64,000 bases of DNA from Chitinophagaceae bacterium (lineage in GTDB: Bacteria; Bacteroidota; Bacteroidia; Chitinophagales; Chitinophagaceae), in assembly GCA_023957575.1 (NCBI GenBank), contig JAMLGU010000004.1, forward strand, positions 62,001-126,000, read 5' to 3'. A program made the position numbers and the translations under genes. Under the pieces are notes generated by a model. It ran no database searches. It saw only the letters and a program-made list of their open reading frames with translations, and was not told the DNA's origin. Positions 1-8,273 of the stretch are shown here, one piece after another. How positions within the stretch are numbered: position 1 is the stretch's first letter; each line of letters starts with the position of its first letter.

Positions 1-2235
1 CTCTTGCTGCTTATTCTTATCGCTTACAAGATTGGCAGTCATTATTACATAATCCCATTCGCTTGCTAAAGTCTTGTCATTGCAATGATTTTGTTTATCA
101 AATTCATAAAACAAATCATGATAAACCCGAACCTCTGTTTTTGAAAAGTTATTCTTTATACGACCTTGTATCACTCCAATATCTTGCACATAGCTGTAGA
201 TAATATAATGATTCTTCCACTGATAAATACTACTTCTATCCATACCGTTTTGATTTAGCAGTAATTTCAATTTATTTAAATCAAATTCTTTTTCATCATG
301 CACTATTAATTCCATAAGTTCTTTTCTCTGTTTATTTATAGGCAGGCTCACATTACTTACCGTACTGTTTTTTGTCAACATTTTGTATTCACTCTCAATT
401 CCTGCATTTTTCTTAACCAGTTCATCTACTTCAGGTCCATTATTATTCCAGATATTATTAGGTCCATTATTATTCTGCAAATATTTTGCTGTGGGAGTCC
501 AGTTGTTTTTAATTGTAATTTCGGAGGAGCCTTCATCCGTATATAAATAAAACCAATGCGTAGGTAAATGAACATAAGGCGCTTTATAAATACTATCTAT
601 ATAGTTCTCTGCAATAACAGATCCGGGTTGAGCGCTTAGAGTATAAATACCCGCACAATCATAATTATGTTTTCCATAATGGTGGATTTTATTTTTAATA
701 ACTTTATTATTGCTCATTATATTAGTCTGCGGTGTCCAGCCCCATCCTATGCTTATACCGCTATAGGATACATTTTCAATTTCATTATTACTGATTATGA
801 TATTTCGAACATAACCGGCACCAATACCCACACATCCCCAATCTTCGTTAGAAGCATCTGTAATAAAGTTATTCTTAATCAAAATATTATCCGTTACCTC
901 TCTTTCATCTTCAGGATTATAGGGGATATGCACTTCGTGTGTCGGTTCGCTGAATACACCTGCAAGTAAAGCTGTTCCCCCAATGTCTTTAAAAAGATTC
1001 CCGGTTACAGTTGATGCTTTTACTCCCTTGTGCATGTCTAACCCTGAAGAAGCATAATGACTGAAATCGCAATCATTTATCCTGATATTTGTTGCATAAT
1101 CAATAGCTACTGCTGCTGTTGGCCTCCCTACCCATGCTTGATTATCCAGAGCCGGTCTTTCCTGAGTACCTGCAGGCCTGATTTTATAGGCATCCCACAT
1201 GAACATACCCGCCTGATGAGGCACATGTCCCTGCAACGAAGGACGCATCCACCCGGTATGTTGAAAACTAATACCATTAATTTTAATATTCCTGACGGGG
1301 GTATCTTTAGTTCCTTTGATTTCCAGAAGCGTTTCAAGAAAAGGAGCGATAACCTTTGCTTTACTCATATCTTCACCGTGACGAGGCCAATAATAAAGTT
1401 TTCTATCGGGTACATCCAGATACCATTCGCCCGGTTCGTCAAGAAATTGTAACGCATTGGTGAGAAAAAAAGCTGAGTTCCCAGTTTCTTCAGAAAGCCA
1501 GGGAGCAGGCCAGGGATGCTCACTTTGAATCTTTGCTTCCGGCTGATAGAAAAATAATCTAGCACTGTCTCTGAATACATCTAAAGCTTTTATTCGAAGA
1601 ATAGCTATTTCCCACCATTGATGGATAAACATTTCTAACCCTGTTTCTTTTTGCAGATGAGCAAAAGGCAATGACGGAATAACTGCCGCCTGTTTTTGCT
1701 TATCCCAATTTAATATGCGATGCATCGTATTCCCATTCGCACTCTTTGCTCTGGTTGCTTTCTTATCATTTACCCACAACTGTCTGAAATTGAACAATTG
1801 TCCACCTACCAACGGTACGTCCGCAACCCATACTTCAGCACGTGACAAAATCGGAAGTTTTGCAGGATAATTGTTTAATTTCTTCCAAGCCTTTATTTTG
1901 ATACCGCCACTAATAATAGGCTTCGCCCCCTTTAACGCCTCAATAATTGTAAAATATTCATCATAACCGCTATCCTCTGGCCTAATTATGACAGGTTCCT
2001 CAAGGAAATACATTCCGTCCTGCAAAAGAATTTTCACATCTTTTGTATCCTTAATGGAACTTAATCTTCTTATCTCTCTTGCCTGCCTCAATGCTCCGTT
2101 CAAAGTTGCTTTCGGTTGGGTCATCGTTCCATTATTATTATCATCACCATCGGGTGATACATAAATCTGACCTACAGATTTTTGAACTGAAAAAACAATG
2201 ATCCAACAAAAGATATTTATGATTATTCTACTCAC
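1..2235 (-). CDS. GH141-like parallel beta-helix glycosidase with C-terminal mutarotase-like domain, 3' end off the window
   Basis: This frame is open for all 745 codons from the GTG at 2235 to base 1, so the C-terminus lies outside the window. The start overlaps the stop of the upstream gene as GTGA, which suggests translational coupling. A short hydrophobic leader (about 1-22) is followed by IYVSPDGDNNNG, the usual opening of secreted beta-helix enzymes, and by asparagine-rich rungs to about residue 600 (for example NIIISNNEIENVSYSGI). The segment RQLWVNDKKATRAKS near 170 is typical of the GH141 type, whose characterised members include an RG-II fucosidase. From about 640 the sequence changes to an alpha/beta fold, and the last residues (EWDYVIMTANLVSDKNKQQE) resemble DUF718/L-rhamnose-mutarotase proteins. 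Catalytic residues were not assigned. The beta-helix call is secure; the GH141 label and the mutarotase relation are from memory of the families. Confidence 0.75.
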   Translation of the reverse strand, partial: MSRIIINIFCWIIVFSVQKSVGQIYVSPDGDDNNNGTMTQPKATLNGALRQAREIRRLSSIKDTKDVKILLQDGMYFLEEPVIIRPEDSGYDEYFTIIEALKGAKPIISGGIKIKAWKKLNNYPAKLPILSRAEVWVADVPLVGGQLFNFRQLWVNDKKATRAKSANGNTMHRILNWDKQKQAAVIPSLPFAHLQKETGLEMFIHQWWEIAILRIKALDVFRDSARLFFYQPEAKIQSEHPWPAPWLSEETGNSAFFLTNALQFLDEPGEWYLDVPDRKLYYWPRHGEDMSKAKVIAPFLETLLEIKGTKDTPVRNIKINGISFQHTGWMRPSLQGHVPHQAGMFMWDAYKIRPAGTQERPALDNQAWVGRPTAAVAIDYATNIRINDCDFSHYASSGLDMHKGVKASTVTGNLFKDIGGTALLAGVFSEPTHEVHIPYNPEDEREVTDNILIKNNFITDASNEDWGCVGIGAGYVRNIIISNNEIENVSYSGISIGWGWTPQTNIMSNNKVIKNKIHHYGKHNYDCAGIYTLSAQPGSVIAENYIDSIYKAPYVHLPTHWFYLYTDEGSSEITIKNNWTPTAKYLQNNNGPNNIWNNNGPEVDELVKKNAGIESEYKMLTKNSTVSNVSLPINKQRKELMELIVHDEKEFDLNKLKLLLNQNGMDRSSIYQWKNHYIIYSYVQDIGVIQGRIKNNFSKTEVRVYHDLFYEFDKQNHCNDKTLASEWDYVIMTANLVSDKNKQQE

Positions 2236-3146
2236 TGAAACACTTTTTTTAGATAAGCCACATTGGCGCCATAATTATACTTTACATTTCTCGGCTGGGT
2301 AGCATCTCTACTCCTTTCTACAACGAGCCATCCCTTCCAGCCCATTTCATCTAATATTCTTTTTACCCTATACATATCAATCTCTCGGTCATTTTGAAGC
2401 CACACACTATCCTTATTCGTTGCATGGATCATTGCAATATTGTTTTTACCTAATATCTTTAACTCATCATATAAATCTCTACCTTCTTTTAACGGATTTG
2501 AAAAATTGAAATATATTTTTATTGCAGGAGAGGCAATCTCCTTTAATAATTGAACTTCTTCAAATGCAGACAGAGATGTCTCAATAGCCAGTATAACACC
2601 TGCCTTAGAAGCCATTGCTCCTGCTTCTTTAAGCCTGGAAATAACCGAAGCTCTCTTCTCGGGATTTTGTTTCATATCACACTGTACACCCATTGGCAGA
2701 AAAGCCATTTTTATATTCATCAACTTCATAGTTTTTATACAGTCTTCAATCGATTTTTTCCATTCCTGCCTTCCACAAAATGACTGAGCGTAATAACCTG
2801 TCATGGCCAGAGAAAATAATTCTATTCCATTTTGCTTTGCTGTTTTTAAATATTGTAACCTTACCGAATCTATCAATAATTTATTATCAAATGTTGGCCT
2901 TTGTCCCAAGCCTCCCATATCTACTTCAAGGCCATCGGCGCCCAATTCTTTGGTAAGGGGGATGGCGCTTAACTTCTGACGTTTTAGCAACATTAAATCT
3001 ATCAGTCCAATTTTATATCTCGGGTCGGACGTTATCTTTTTTGAAGCCGAACAAGCTGCAAAACCAACTAATATTGCCAATGCAACAATGACACCTGATA
3101 CTTTTTTTAGTGATTTCTGAATTGTATTTTCTTTATTTAATTGCAT
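2232..3146 (-). CDS. Exported lipoprotein with sugar isomerase/epimerase-like TIM barrel
   Basis: The product is about 304 residues if translation starts at the ATG at 3146; longer in-frame extensions exist but lie inside the upstream gene. This start gives an N-terminus with a hydrophobic segment ending in the lipobox GFAAC, so the protein is probably a lipoprotein. The rest fits the AP-endonuclease-2/xylose-isomerase-like TIM barrel: GADGLEVDMGGLGQ near the start, AIETS in the middle, and a final GWKGWLVVERSRD. Those motifs carry the Glu and Asp residues that usually bind metal. The reading frame overlaps the upstream esterase gene by 14 bases and the downstream beta-helix gene by 4, so the three are probably co-translated. 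Substrate is unknown; a keto-sugar epimerase or isomerase in pectin-sugar catabolism is possible. Confidence 0.75.
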   Translation of the reverse strand: MQLNKENTIQKSLKKVSGVIVALAILVGFAACSASKKITSDPRYKIGLIDLMLLKRQKLSAIPLTKELGADGLEVDMGGLGQRPTFDNKLLIDSVRLQYLKTAKQNGIELFSLAMTGYYAQSFCGRQEWKKSIEDCIKTMKLMNIKMAFLPMGVQCDMKQNPEKRASVISRLKEAGAMASKAGVILAIETSLSAFEEVQLLKEIASPAIKIYFNFSNPLKEGRDLYDELKILGKNNIAMIHATNKDSVWLQNDREIDMYRVKRILDEMGWKGWLVVERSRDATQPRNVKYNYGANVAYLKKVFQ

Positions 3147-4539
3147 TATAAAATACCTTTTCCAAATTTTCAAATCCATGAACTGCCCTTGCAGGAAGCT
3201 TTTCGCCATTATCGCCAAATACGTACAATTTATTTTCAGGCTCAATGGTAATACTACTTTCATCTATATTCCCATTCTCATCTTCAATGGCACTAATGTT
3301 CAGGTTAAAATATTTTGCAAAAAATTTATAAACAGCGATACGTTTATTTATACCATAATCGTGTCCTTCATTTGGCAGATGTACATTTTCCACATTATCT
3401 TTTTTACCATACCAATTATAAATTTTTTGGAGATATAAAAAATCATGCTCAGGCATTTTATCCGTCCAGTCTCCTACATCGCTCACCAATAACTGAGGAT
3501 TCGGAGCAGCCATTGCTGCAATTTCAACATTATCAGTGCCTCCTCCACATGCATGAACAGGCATACCACTTTCACAAGGACATCCGCCATAGAAATAAGA
3601 AGAAATCATTACAACAGGGGCCGATGCTTTTATTCTGGTGTCAATAGCAGTCATCAAAGCAGTGTGCGTACCACCTCCGGAGCCACCGGTAATGCCCACC
3701 CTTTCAGCATCAGCATCTGGTAATGAAAGCAAATAATCCAGAATTCTGATTGATCCCAAAATCTGTATGCTCTCAGCAAGACTGCGCCGATGGTCTTCTT
3801 CCTTAAATTGTAATAAAGATTCGCCCCAGGCAAATAAATCATAGCTAAAAGCCATTGCCCCCATTTTTGCAAATGCGGCACAACGGTATTGACAATCCGC
3901 ACGATACCGATGTTTTGGCCAATGCCCGTCAGGATTTAGAATTACCGGTATTTTACCCCTATACTTCAATGGCTTGTACAAAGAACCATTTACCCAAACG
4001 CCTGGCAAAATCTCTATTGCAATATTCTGAACCGAATATCCTTTATACTTTCTTACGGGCGTAACAATAGGCTTGCTTAGCGGGTAAGCAGGTAATTTTG
4101 AAAGCCTCAGCGCATCCATGATGCAAGGCAGTAATAAATTCCTTCTTTCAATCCATTCCTGTAAATTATTGTACTTCGAAGCAATATCATCTAATTGCGC
4201 CCAACCTTCTTTCACCGGCCAGCGATAATATTCATAAGGGCTAAGTTTATATTTGTTGGCCCCATCAGGTTTTACTTTCAAGTCAAAAGGCGATAAAATG
4301 TTTTTCAGCGTTTCTTCCACATCCGGGCGATAACGCCATTGTGCATAATTCAATACTTTTCCCTGTACCATCTCCTCATTAAACTTGATCGTCACTCCAT
4401 AACGTTTTTGAATATCAAATAATACATCTTTTAAGGACATTGCATACTGATGATCACTATCATTTTGTGCAATAGTGAGAATAGGAAATAGCAGTATAAA
4501 AAATACAAAAAGAATTCTATTACGTACAGATAATTGCAT
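3133..4539 (-). CDS. Secreted alpha/beta-hydrolase (acetylesterase-like) with N-terminal STN domain
   Basis: The 468-residue product begins with a signal peptide ending near TIAQ (about residue 25). Residues about 35-100 (SLKDVLFDIQKRYGVTIKFN and the following segment) look like a secretin/TonB short N-terminal (STN) domain, the small fold normally found at the front of some TonB receptors and anti-sigma factors. The rest is an alpha/beta-hydrolase like the acetylxylan-esterase group: the nucleophile elbow TGGSGGG puts the serine at 287 and NEGHDYG gives the histidine at 393; Asp360 (GDWTD) is a candidate acid. It lies between the aldolase and isomerase genes and probably removes acetyl or other ester groups from pectic oligosaccharides. 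The STN-hydrolase combination is unusual; the exact esterase family is uncertain. Confidence 0.78.
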   Translation of the reverse strand: MQLSVRNRILFVFFILLFPILTIAQNDSDHQYAMSLKDVLFDIQKRYGVTIKFNEEMVQGKVLNYAQWRYRPDVEETLKNILSPFDLKVKPDGANKYKLSPYEYYRWPVKEGWAQLDDIASKYNNLQEWIERRNLLLPCIMDALRLSKLPAYPLSKPIVTPVRKYKGYSVQNIAIEILPGVWVNGSLYKPLKYRGKIPVILNPDGHWPKHRYRADCQYRCAAFAKMGAMAFSYDLFAWGESLLQFKEEDHRRSLAESIQILGSIRILDYLLSLPDADAERVGITGGSGGGTHTALMTAIDTRIKASAPVVMISSYFYGGCPCESGMPVHACGGGTDNVEIAAMAAPNPQLLVSDVGDWTDKMPEHDFLYLQKIYNWYGKKDNVENVHLPNEGHDYGINKRIAVYKFFAKYFNLNISAIEDENGNIDESSITIEPENKLYVFGDNGEKLPARAVHGFENLEKVFYNAIK

Positions 4540-4557
4540 AACCCACTTTTTTAGATT

Positions 4558-5496
4558 TTATAATTTTACAGGCTCAATTTCCAATCTTTCGCACCATTTC
4601 AAAAAGTCTTTATGAATAGCATCCATATCCTCTTTTTGTTCTGGGGTAAGATGCATTGAATAGGCACGACTAATATTGCGTACTGATAAACCTCGCTTTG
4701 CCAAAAAGTACTTTGCGCTGATGGGATAAGCAATATGAATCGTAGGATCAACTCTTGTTAATTCTGATTGCAACCAATCCACCTCCTCCCTCTTTTCGGG
4801 ATTATTGGCATTATTCACCATCCACACCAACACTTCGGGGTAGAAGTTCCCCGAAATGGAAGACATTCCTGTTGCTCCATTTTGAATACTAAAAGAAGCA
4901 TTTGGCGTATGTGCATCATAAAACTCAAGTTTTGATTTCGTTTTTTGCAATACATCTAACTTTCCCTTCACATTCTCGTGCGTAATAGAGGTGTCCTTAT
5001 GATAAATAAAGCGTTCAAATTCCAGTAATTTTTTAAACACTTCAGGTTCCACAATCCTTTTGTACGGAGAAGGGCACTCATACATTCCTAAAGGGATATT
5101 ATCTGTTAAAGAAAGTATCTTTTCAAAGTTTCTCAATAGGGCATCATTGCCCTCATCCACTTTTGCAAAATGGCCGGCTATCATAATAACGGCATCTACT
5201 CCAATATCATAAATCCTTTTGGTAAAATCAGCCTTATCTTCCAGTGTAAGACCAAATGAGCCTGTAGCTACAATGGGCACCTTCCCATTTACACGCTCTA
5301 CCACATGTTTTGTAAGCTTCAATCTTTCGTCTTCGCTGAGGCTAAACATTTCACTGCTCAGGCAGTTTGCAAAAAAGCCACTGACACCAGCCTTTAAATA
5401 AAACTCAACCAGTTCCGAAACAGCATCATAATCAATTTCAGCTTTCAAATTGAAAGGCGTAATCATTACCGGAACAAATTTTTTATTATCCATCAT
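4558..5496 (-). CDS. DapA/NanA-family class I aldolase or lyase
   Basis: The 312-residue cytoplasmic protein has no signal peptide and is a full-length member of the dihydrodipicolinate synthase/N-acetylneuraminate lyase family. Tyr139 (in MYECPSPYKR) and Lys167 (in IYHKDTS) sit where the family has its catalytic tyrosine and Schiff-base lysine. The segment GVSGFFANCLSSEMFSLSEDE is the usual substrate-loop region near 37-57. It lies 4 bases downstream of the symporter gene, so the two are co-transcribed. Family members cleave or form 2-keto-3-deoxy acids, and the neighbouring sialidase-fold enzyme and symporter suggest catabolism of a released ulosonic acid such as KDO or DHA, though sialic acid or a 2-keto-3-deoxy sugar acid cannot be excluded. 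Confidence 0.85.
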   Translation of the reverse strand: MMDNKKFVPVMITPFNLKAEIDYDAVSELVEFYLKAGVSGFFANCLSSEMFSLSEDERLKLTKHVVERVNGKVPIVATGSFGLTLEDKADFTKRIYDIGVDAVIMIAGHFAKVDEGNDALLRNFEKILSLTDNIPLGMYECPSPYKRIVEPEVFKKLLEFERFIYHKDTSITHENVKGKLDVLQKTKSKLEFYDAHTPNASFSIQNGATGMSSISGNFYPEVLVWMVNNANNPEKREEVDWLQSELTRVDPTIHIAYPISAKYFLAKRGLSVRNISRAYSMHLTPEQKEDMDAIHKDFLKWCERLEIEPVKL

Positions 5497-5500
5497 TCAG

Positions 5501-7072
5501 TTATTTTTTCGTATTTATTTTAAGTTTATTTTTTAATTGTGTCAATAACACTCCTGTAAATAATATTACAAGTGTACCCACAACAATTACCATGTTGATA
5601 TGCAGACTGGATCGCAGATAACCAAAATCGGCCGGAAGCTCAGGAGAGAAGGTTAGCCACAAAATGACTAAAATTCCTACTACTACGGCAGCTAATGCCT
5701 GACCACCCTTTGTTTGCCTGCTCATAATACCTAACAAAAAGAGACCCAACATGCCACCTGCAAAAATGCCCGAAAGTAACCACCACACATCCAGCACACT
5801 CTTAATACCCAACATTGCAAGCCCGGTTCCCAGACCAATAAGTCCGAATACAATGGTACCAATATGTAGTAATCTCAACTCTGCTTTTCCAGTCAGGTCG
5901 GGTTTAAAATATCTTTTATAAATATCTTTTGAGAATACGGTGGCACATGCATTCATTCCAGAACTAATCGTACTCATTCCTGCGGATAAAATAGCCGCTA
6001 TTATTAACCCTAAAAATACTTTTGGAACATGATTTACCATAAAGTGTGGCAAGACCTTGTCTCCATAATCCGCCGGTTGCATCGTTGCTGCCAATTCCTT
6101 AATTTGTGCACTTGATGCATTTAAACCCAATCTTTCCGCAGCTGCTGTCTGTTTTAATACTTCTGTAAGTTCGGGATGTAAAGAATAAAAAGAAAATAAT
6201 GCAGAACCAATTATAAAAAAGAGCAACGATGCAGGCACATACATATACACACACAACCAAATAGATTTTTTTGCTTCTTTGTCTGAACTTGCTGTATGAT
6301 ACCGCTGTACATAGTTTTGGTCCATTCCAAAATTATTCAGGTTCATAAAAAAGCCGTATAGCAATATGACCCAAAAACTGGAAGTAGTGAAATTCATCTT
6401 CATATCTCCCAAACTGAATTTATTGTTGGCATGGGCAATCTGGTATGCTTTTTCTACACCTCCCGGAATCGCTTTAATCACTAAAAATAAAATCAGCAAG
6501 GCCCCGAGAGTTTTTAGAATTCCCTGCACTACTTCTGTCCATATTACCGCCTCCATTCCGCCCATTACGGTGTAAATAATTATACAAACGCCCATCACTA
6601 ACATGATAGAGACCATTGAGTAACCCAACAACGCCTGCAGACTCAGCGCCATCCCAAAAAAGACGGAGCCCATTCTTGCAAACTGAGTAAGAATAAAACA
6701 TATAACTGCATACGCTCTTGCCCAGGGACCAAATCGTTTTTCAAGATGTGTATAAGCAGATACTTCTCCTGTATTTCTATAAAACGAAACAAAGTACTTA
6801 GCAGCAAAATAAGCTGCGATCGGCATAGATATGCTGAAAACAAAAGCATTCCAATTACTGCCAAAGGCTTTACCAGGTACTCCCAGAAAAGTATTACTAC
6901 TTAAAAAAGTAGCATAGATTGACAAACCAATTGCCCAGCCCGGAATTTTACCTGAGGCCTTTGTAAACTGGTCGGCACTTTTATTTTTCTTTGAAAAATA
7001 ATATCCAATCCATACCATACCCAACAGGTACAGAATAATGATAATGAGATCTACAAGCGGAATGTGTTTCAA
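5501..7072 (-). CDS. Sodium:solute symporter (SSS family)
   Basis: The 523-residue inner-membrane protein has about 13 hydrophobic segments and the sequence features of the SSS family, including the early YYFSKKNKSADQF loop, the ATFLSSNTFLGVPGKAF segment near 54-71 in the sodium-site region, and STISSGMNACATVFSKDIYKRYF near 380. It couples sodium entry to uptake of an organic solute. Its neighbours are a sialidase-fold enzyme upstream and a DapA/NanA-type aldolase downstream, the arrangement seen in sialic-acid gene clusters. The cargo is therefore probably a monosaccharide acid or sugar released by the locus rather than an amino acid, but sequence alone does not show the substrate. Confidence 0.9.
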   Translation of the reverse strand: MKHIPLVDLIIIILYLLGMVWIGYYFSKKNKSADQFTKASGKIPGWAIGLSIYATFLSSNTFLGVPGKAFGSNWNAFVFSISMPIAAYFAAKYFVSFYRNTGEVSAYTHLEKRFGPWARAYAVICFILTQFARMGSVFFGMALSLQALLGYSMVSIMLVMGVCIIIYTVMGGMEAVIWTEVVQGILKTLGALLILFLVIKAIPGGVEKAYQIAHANNKFSLGDMKMNFTTSSFWVILLYGFFMNLNNFGMDQNYVQRYHTASSDKEAKKSIWLCVYMYVPASLLFFIIGSALFSFYSLHPELTEVLKQTAAAERLGLNASSAQIKELAATMQPADYGDKVLPHFMVNHVPKVFLGLIIAAILSAGMSTISSGMNACATVFSKDIYKRYFKPDLTGKAELRLLHIGTIVFGLIGLGTGLAMLGIKSVLDVWWLLSGIFAGGMLGLFLLGIMSRQTKGGQALAAVVVGILVILWLTFSPELPADFGYLRSSLHINMVIVVGTLVILFTGVLLTQLKNKLKINTKK

Positions 7073-7107
7073 TTTATATAATGATTTATCAATTTTCAGA
7101 TTTATTA

Positions 7108-8262
7108 TTAATCGTCTGTAACTACTCCCTTTTTAGCTTTTAAAGCTCCCGGCCATTTTTTATTTTTGATTGCTGTCAGTTTTAATTTAGAAGGATCAAT
7201 CATAACGTATTTAATTTTTTGTCTGCGCCAGGTATATACTATGTGTACCATTCCATCTTTGCCTTGAATAACTGAGGGATAAGAGTACTGACTAATCGGA
7301 GAATCTTCAAGTACTAAAGCAGCATACCATTTTTCACCATCTTTGGAAAGGGAAACATTCAATGGCGTTCTTGGTCCTTTCCCCCTAACCCATGTTGAAT
7401 CAGGTAATACATGATTATAAACCAATAACTGCCTGCCATCTTTCAATGTTACCGCGTCAGTCCCCGAATTATTATTAGGTAAGTTCAACGAACTCATCTC
7501 GCTCCATGTCTTACCTGCATCCTTACTCCACGACTGATAAAGAACTGTATTACGAGTCCTCCCAATAACTTGTAAATCACCATTTTTATATTTTAAAATT
7601 GAAGGTTGAATAGCTGAATATTTTACTCCATCATTTATGGGTTCCGACTTAGTCCAGGTCTTCCCCCAATCGTTAGTATATTCAAAATGAACCTTCCAGC
7701 CATTTTTTTCTGTACTTGAAGGACAAATTAATACACCATTAATGAGTTCGGGTTTATTTTTAATGGGTCCCAGATAGTCTTGAGGCAATGCCTCTCGCTC
7801 ACTCCATGTATGGCCATTATCCTTCGAGCGTTTAAGCCATCCTGTCCAACCGGCAACATTTGGCCCAATTTTATAAAATAATAAAAGATCGCCATTTGGC
7901 ACTTGATACAGAACCGGATTATAACAGGCATAACGGACAGAATCGCTGAGCACACCATCTGCTGCCATAGCAGGCTTTGTCCATTTCCCATTTTTCAAAT
8001 GGCTGGTCCAAATACAAACATCTTTATGCCCCTCTTTAGTACCTCCAAACCATGCCGCAATCAATCCTTCGGGTGTCTCCGCGATAGTAGAAGCATGTGC
8101 CTCAGGAAAAGAAGCGGATTCATAAATAAACTCGTCCACTAAAACACCTTTCTTCCACCTGTTTTTTTGTGCCGATGAAGGTGTAACCAGAAAAATCATA
8201 ACAAGTAAAATGATTGCACTTTTTACTATATTTAATTTTTTCATACGAAAGTAATTGTTCAT
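7108..8262 (-). CDS. Secreted sialidase-fold (BNR/Asp-box) exo-glycosidase
   Basis: The 384-residue product has a signal peptide ending at PSSAQ. A second in-frame ATG six codons in (8244) gives a cleaner signal sequence and may be the true start. The mature part contains three Asp-box motifs of the form S-x-D-x-G-x-T-W (SKDNGHTWS, TNDWGKTWT, SKDAGKTWS), so it folds as a sialidase-type beta-propeller (BNR_2). Such proteins include GH33 sialidases and KDO-removing enzymes as well as unassigned relatives. Its position directly upstream of the symporter and the aldolase argues that it releases the compound those two handle. The catalytic arginine triad and Tyr/Glu pair were not traced, so the activity is open. 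Confidence 0.75.
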   Translation of the reverse strand: MNNYFRMKKLNIVKSAIILLVMIFLVTPSSAQKNRWKKGVLVDEFIYESASFPEAHASTIAETPEGLIAAWFGGTKEGHKDVCIWTSHLKNGKWTKPAMAADGVLSDSVRYACYNPVLYQVPNGDLLLFYKIGPNVAGWTGWLKRSKDNGHTWSEREALPQDYLGPIKNKPELINGVLICPSSTEKNGWKVHFEYTNDWGKTWTKSEPINDGVKYSAIQPSILKYKNGDLQVIGRTRNTVLYQSWSKDAGKTWSEMSSLNLPNNNSGTDAVTLKDGRQLLVYNHVLPDSTWVRGKGPRTPLNVSLSKDGEKWYAALVLEDSPISQYSYPSVIQGKDGMVHIVYTWRRQKIKYVMIDPSKLKLTAIKNKKWPGALKAKKGVVTDD

Positions 8263-8273
8263 TTTTTATAAAA

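Noticed and set aside
667..1452. Plus-strand open frames of 100 and 131 codons near the left edge
   Set aside because: They are antisense to the continuous beta-helix gene and have no signal peptide, domain or start-site support.
4558..5496. Annotation as dihydrodipicolinate synthase for lysine synthesis
   Set aside because: Genomic setting beside a symporter and a sialidase-fold enzyme in a sugar locus argues for an aldolase of keto-deoxy acids; the family name alone does not decide.
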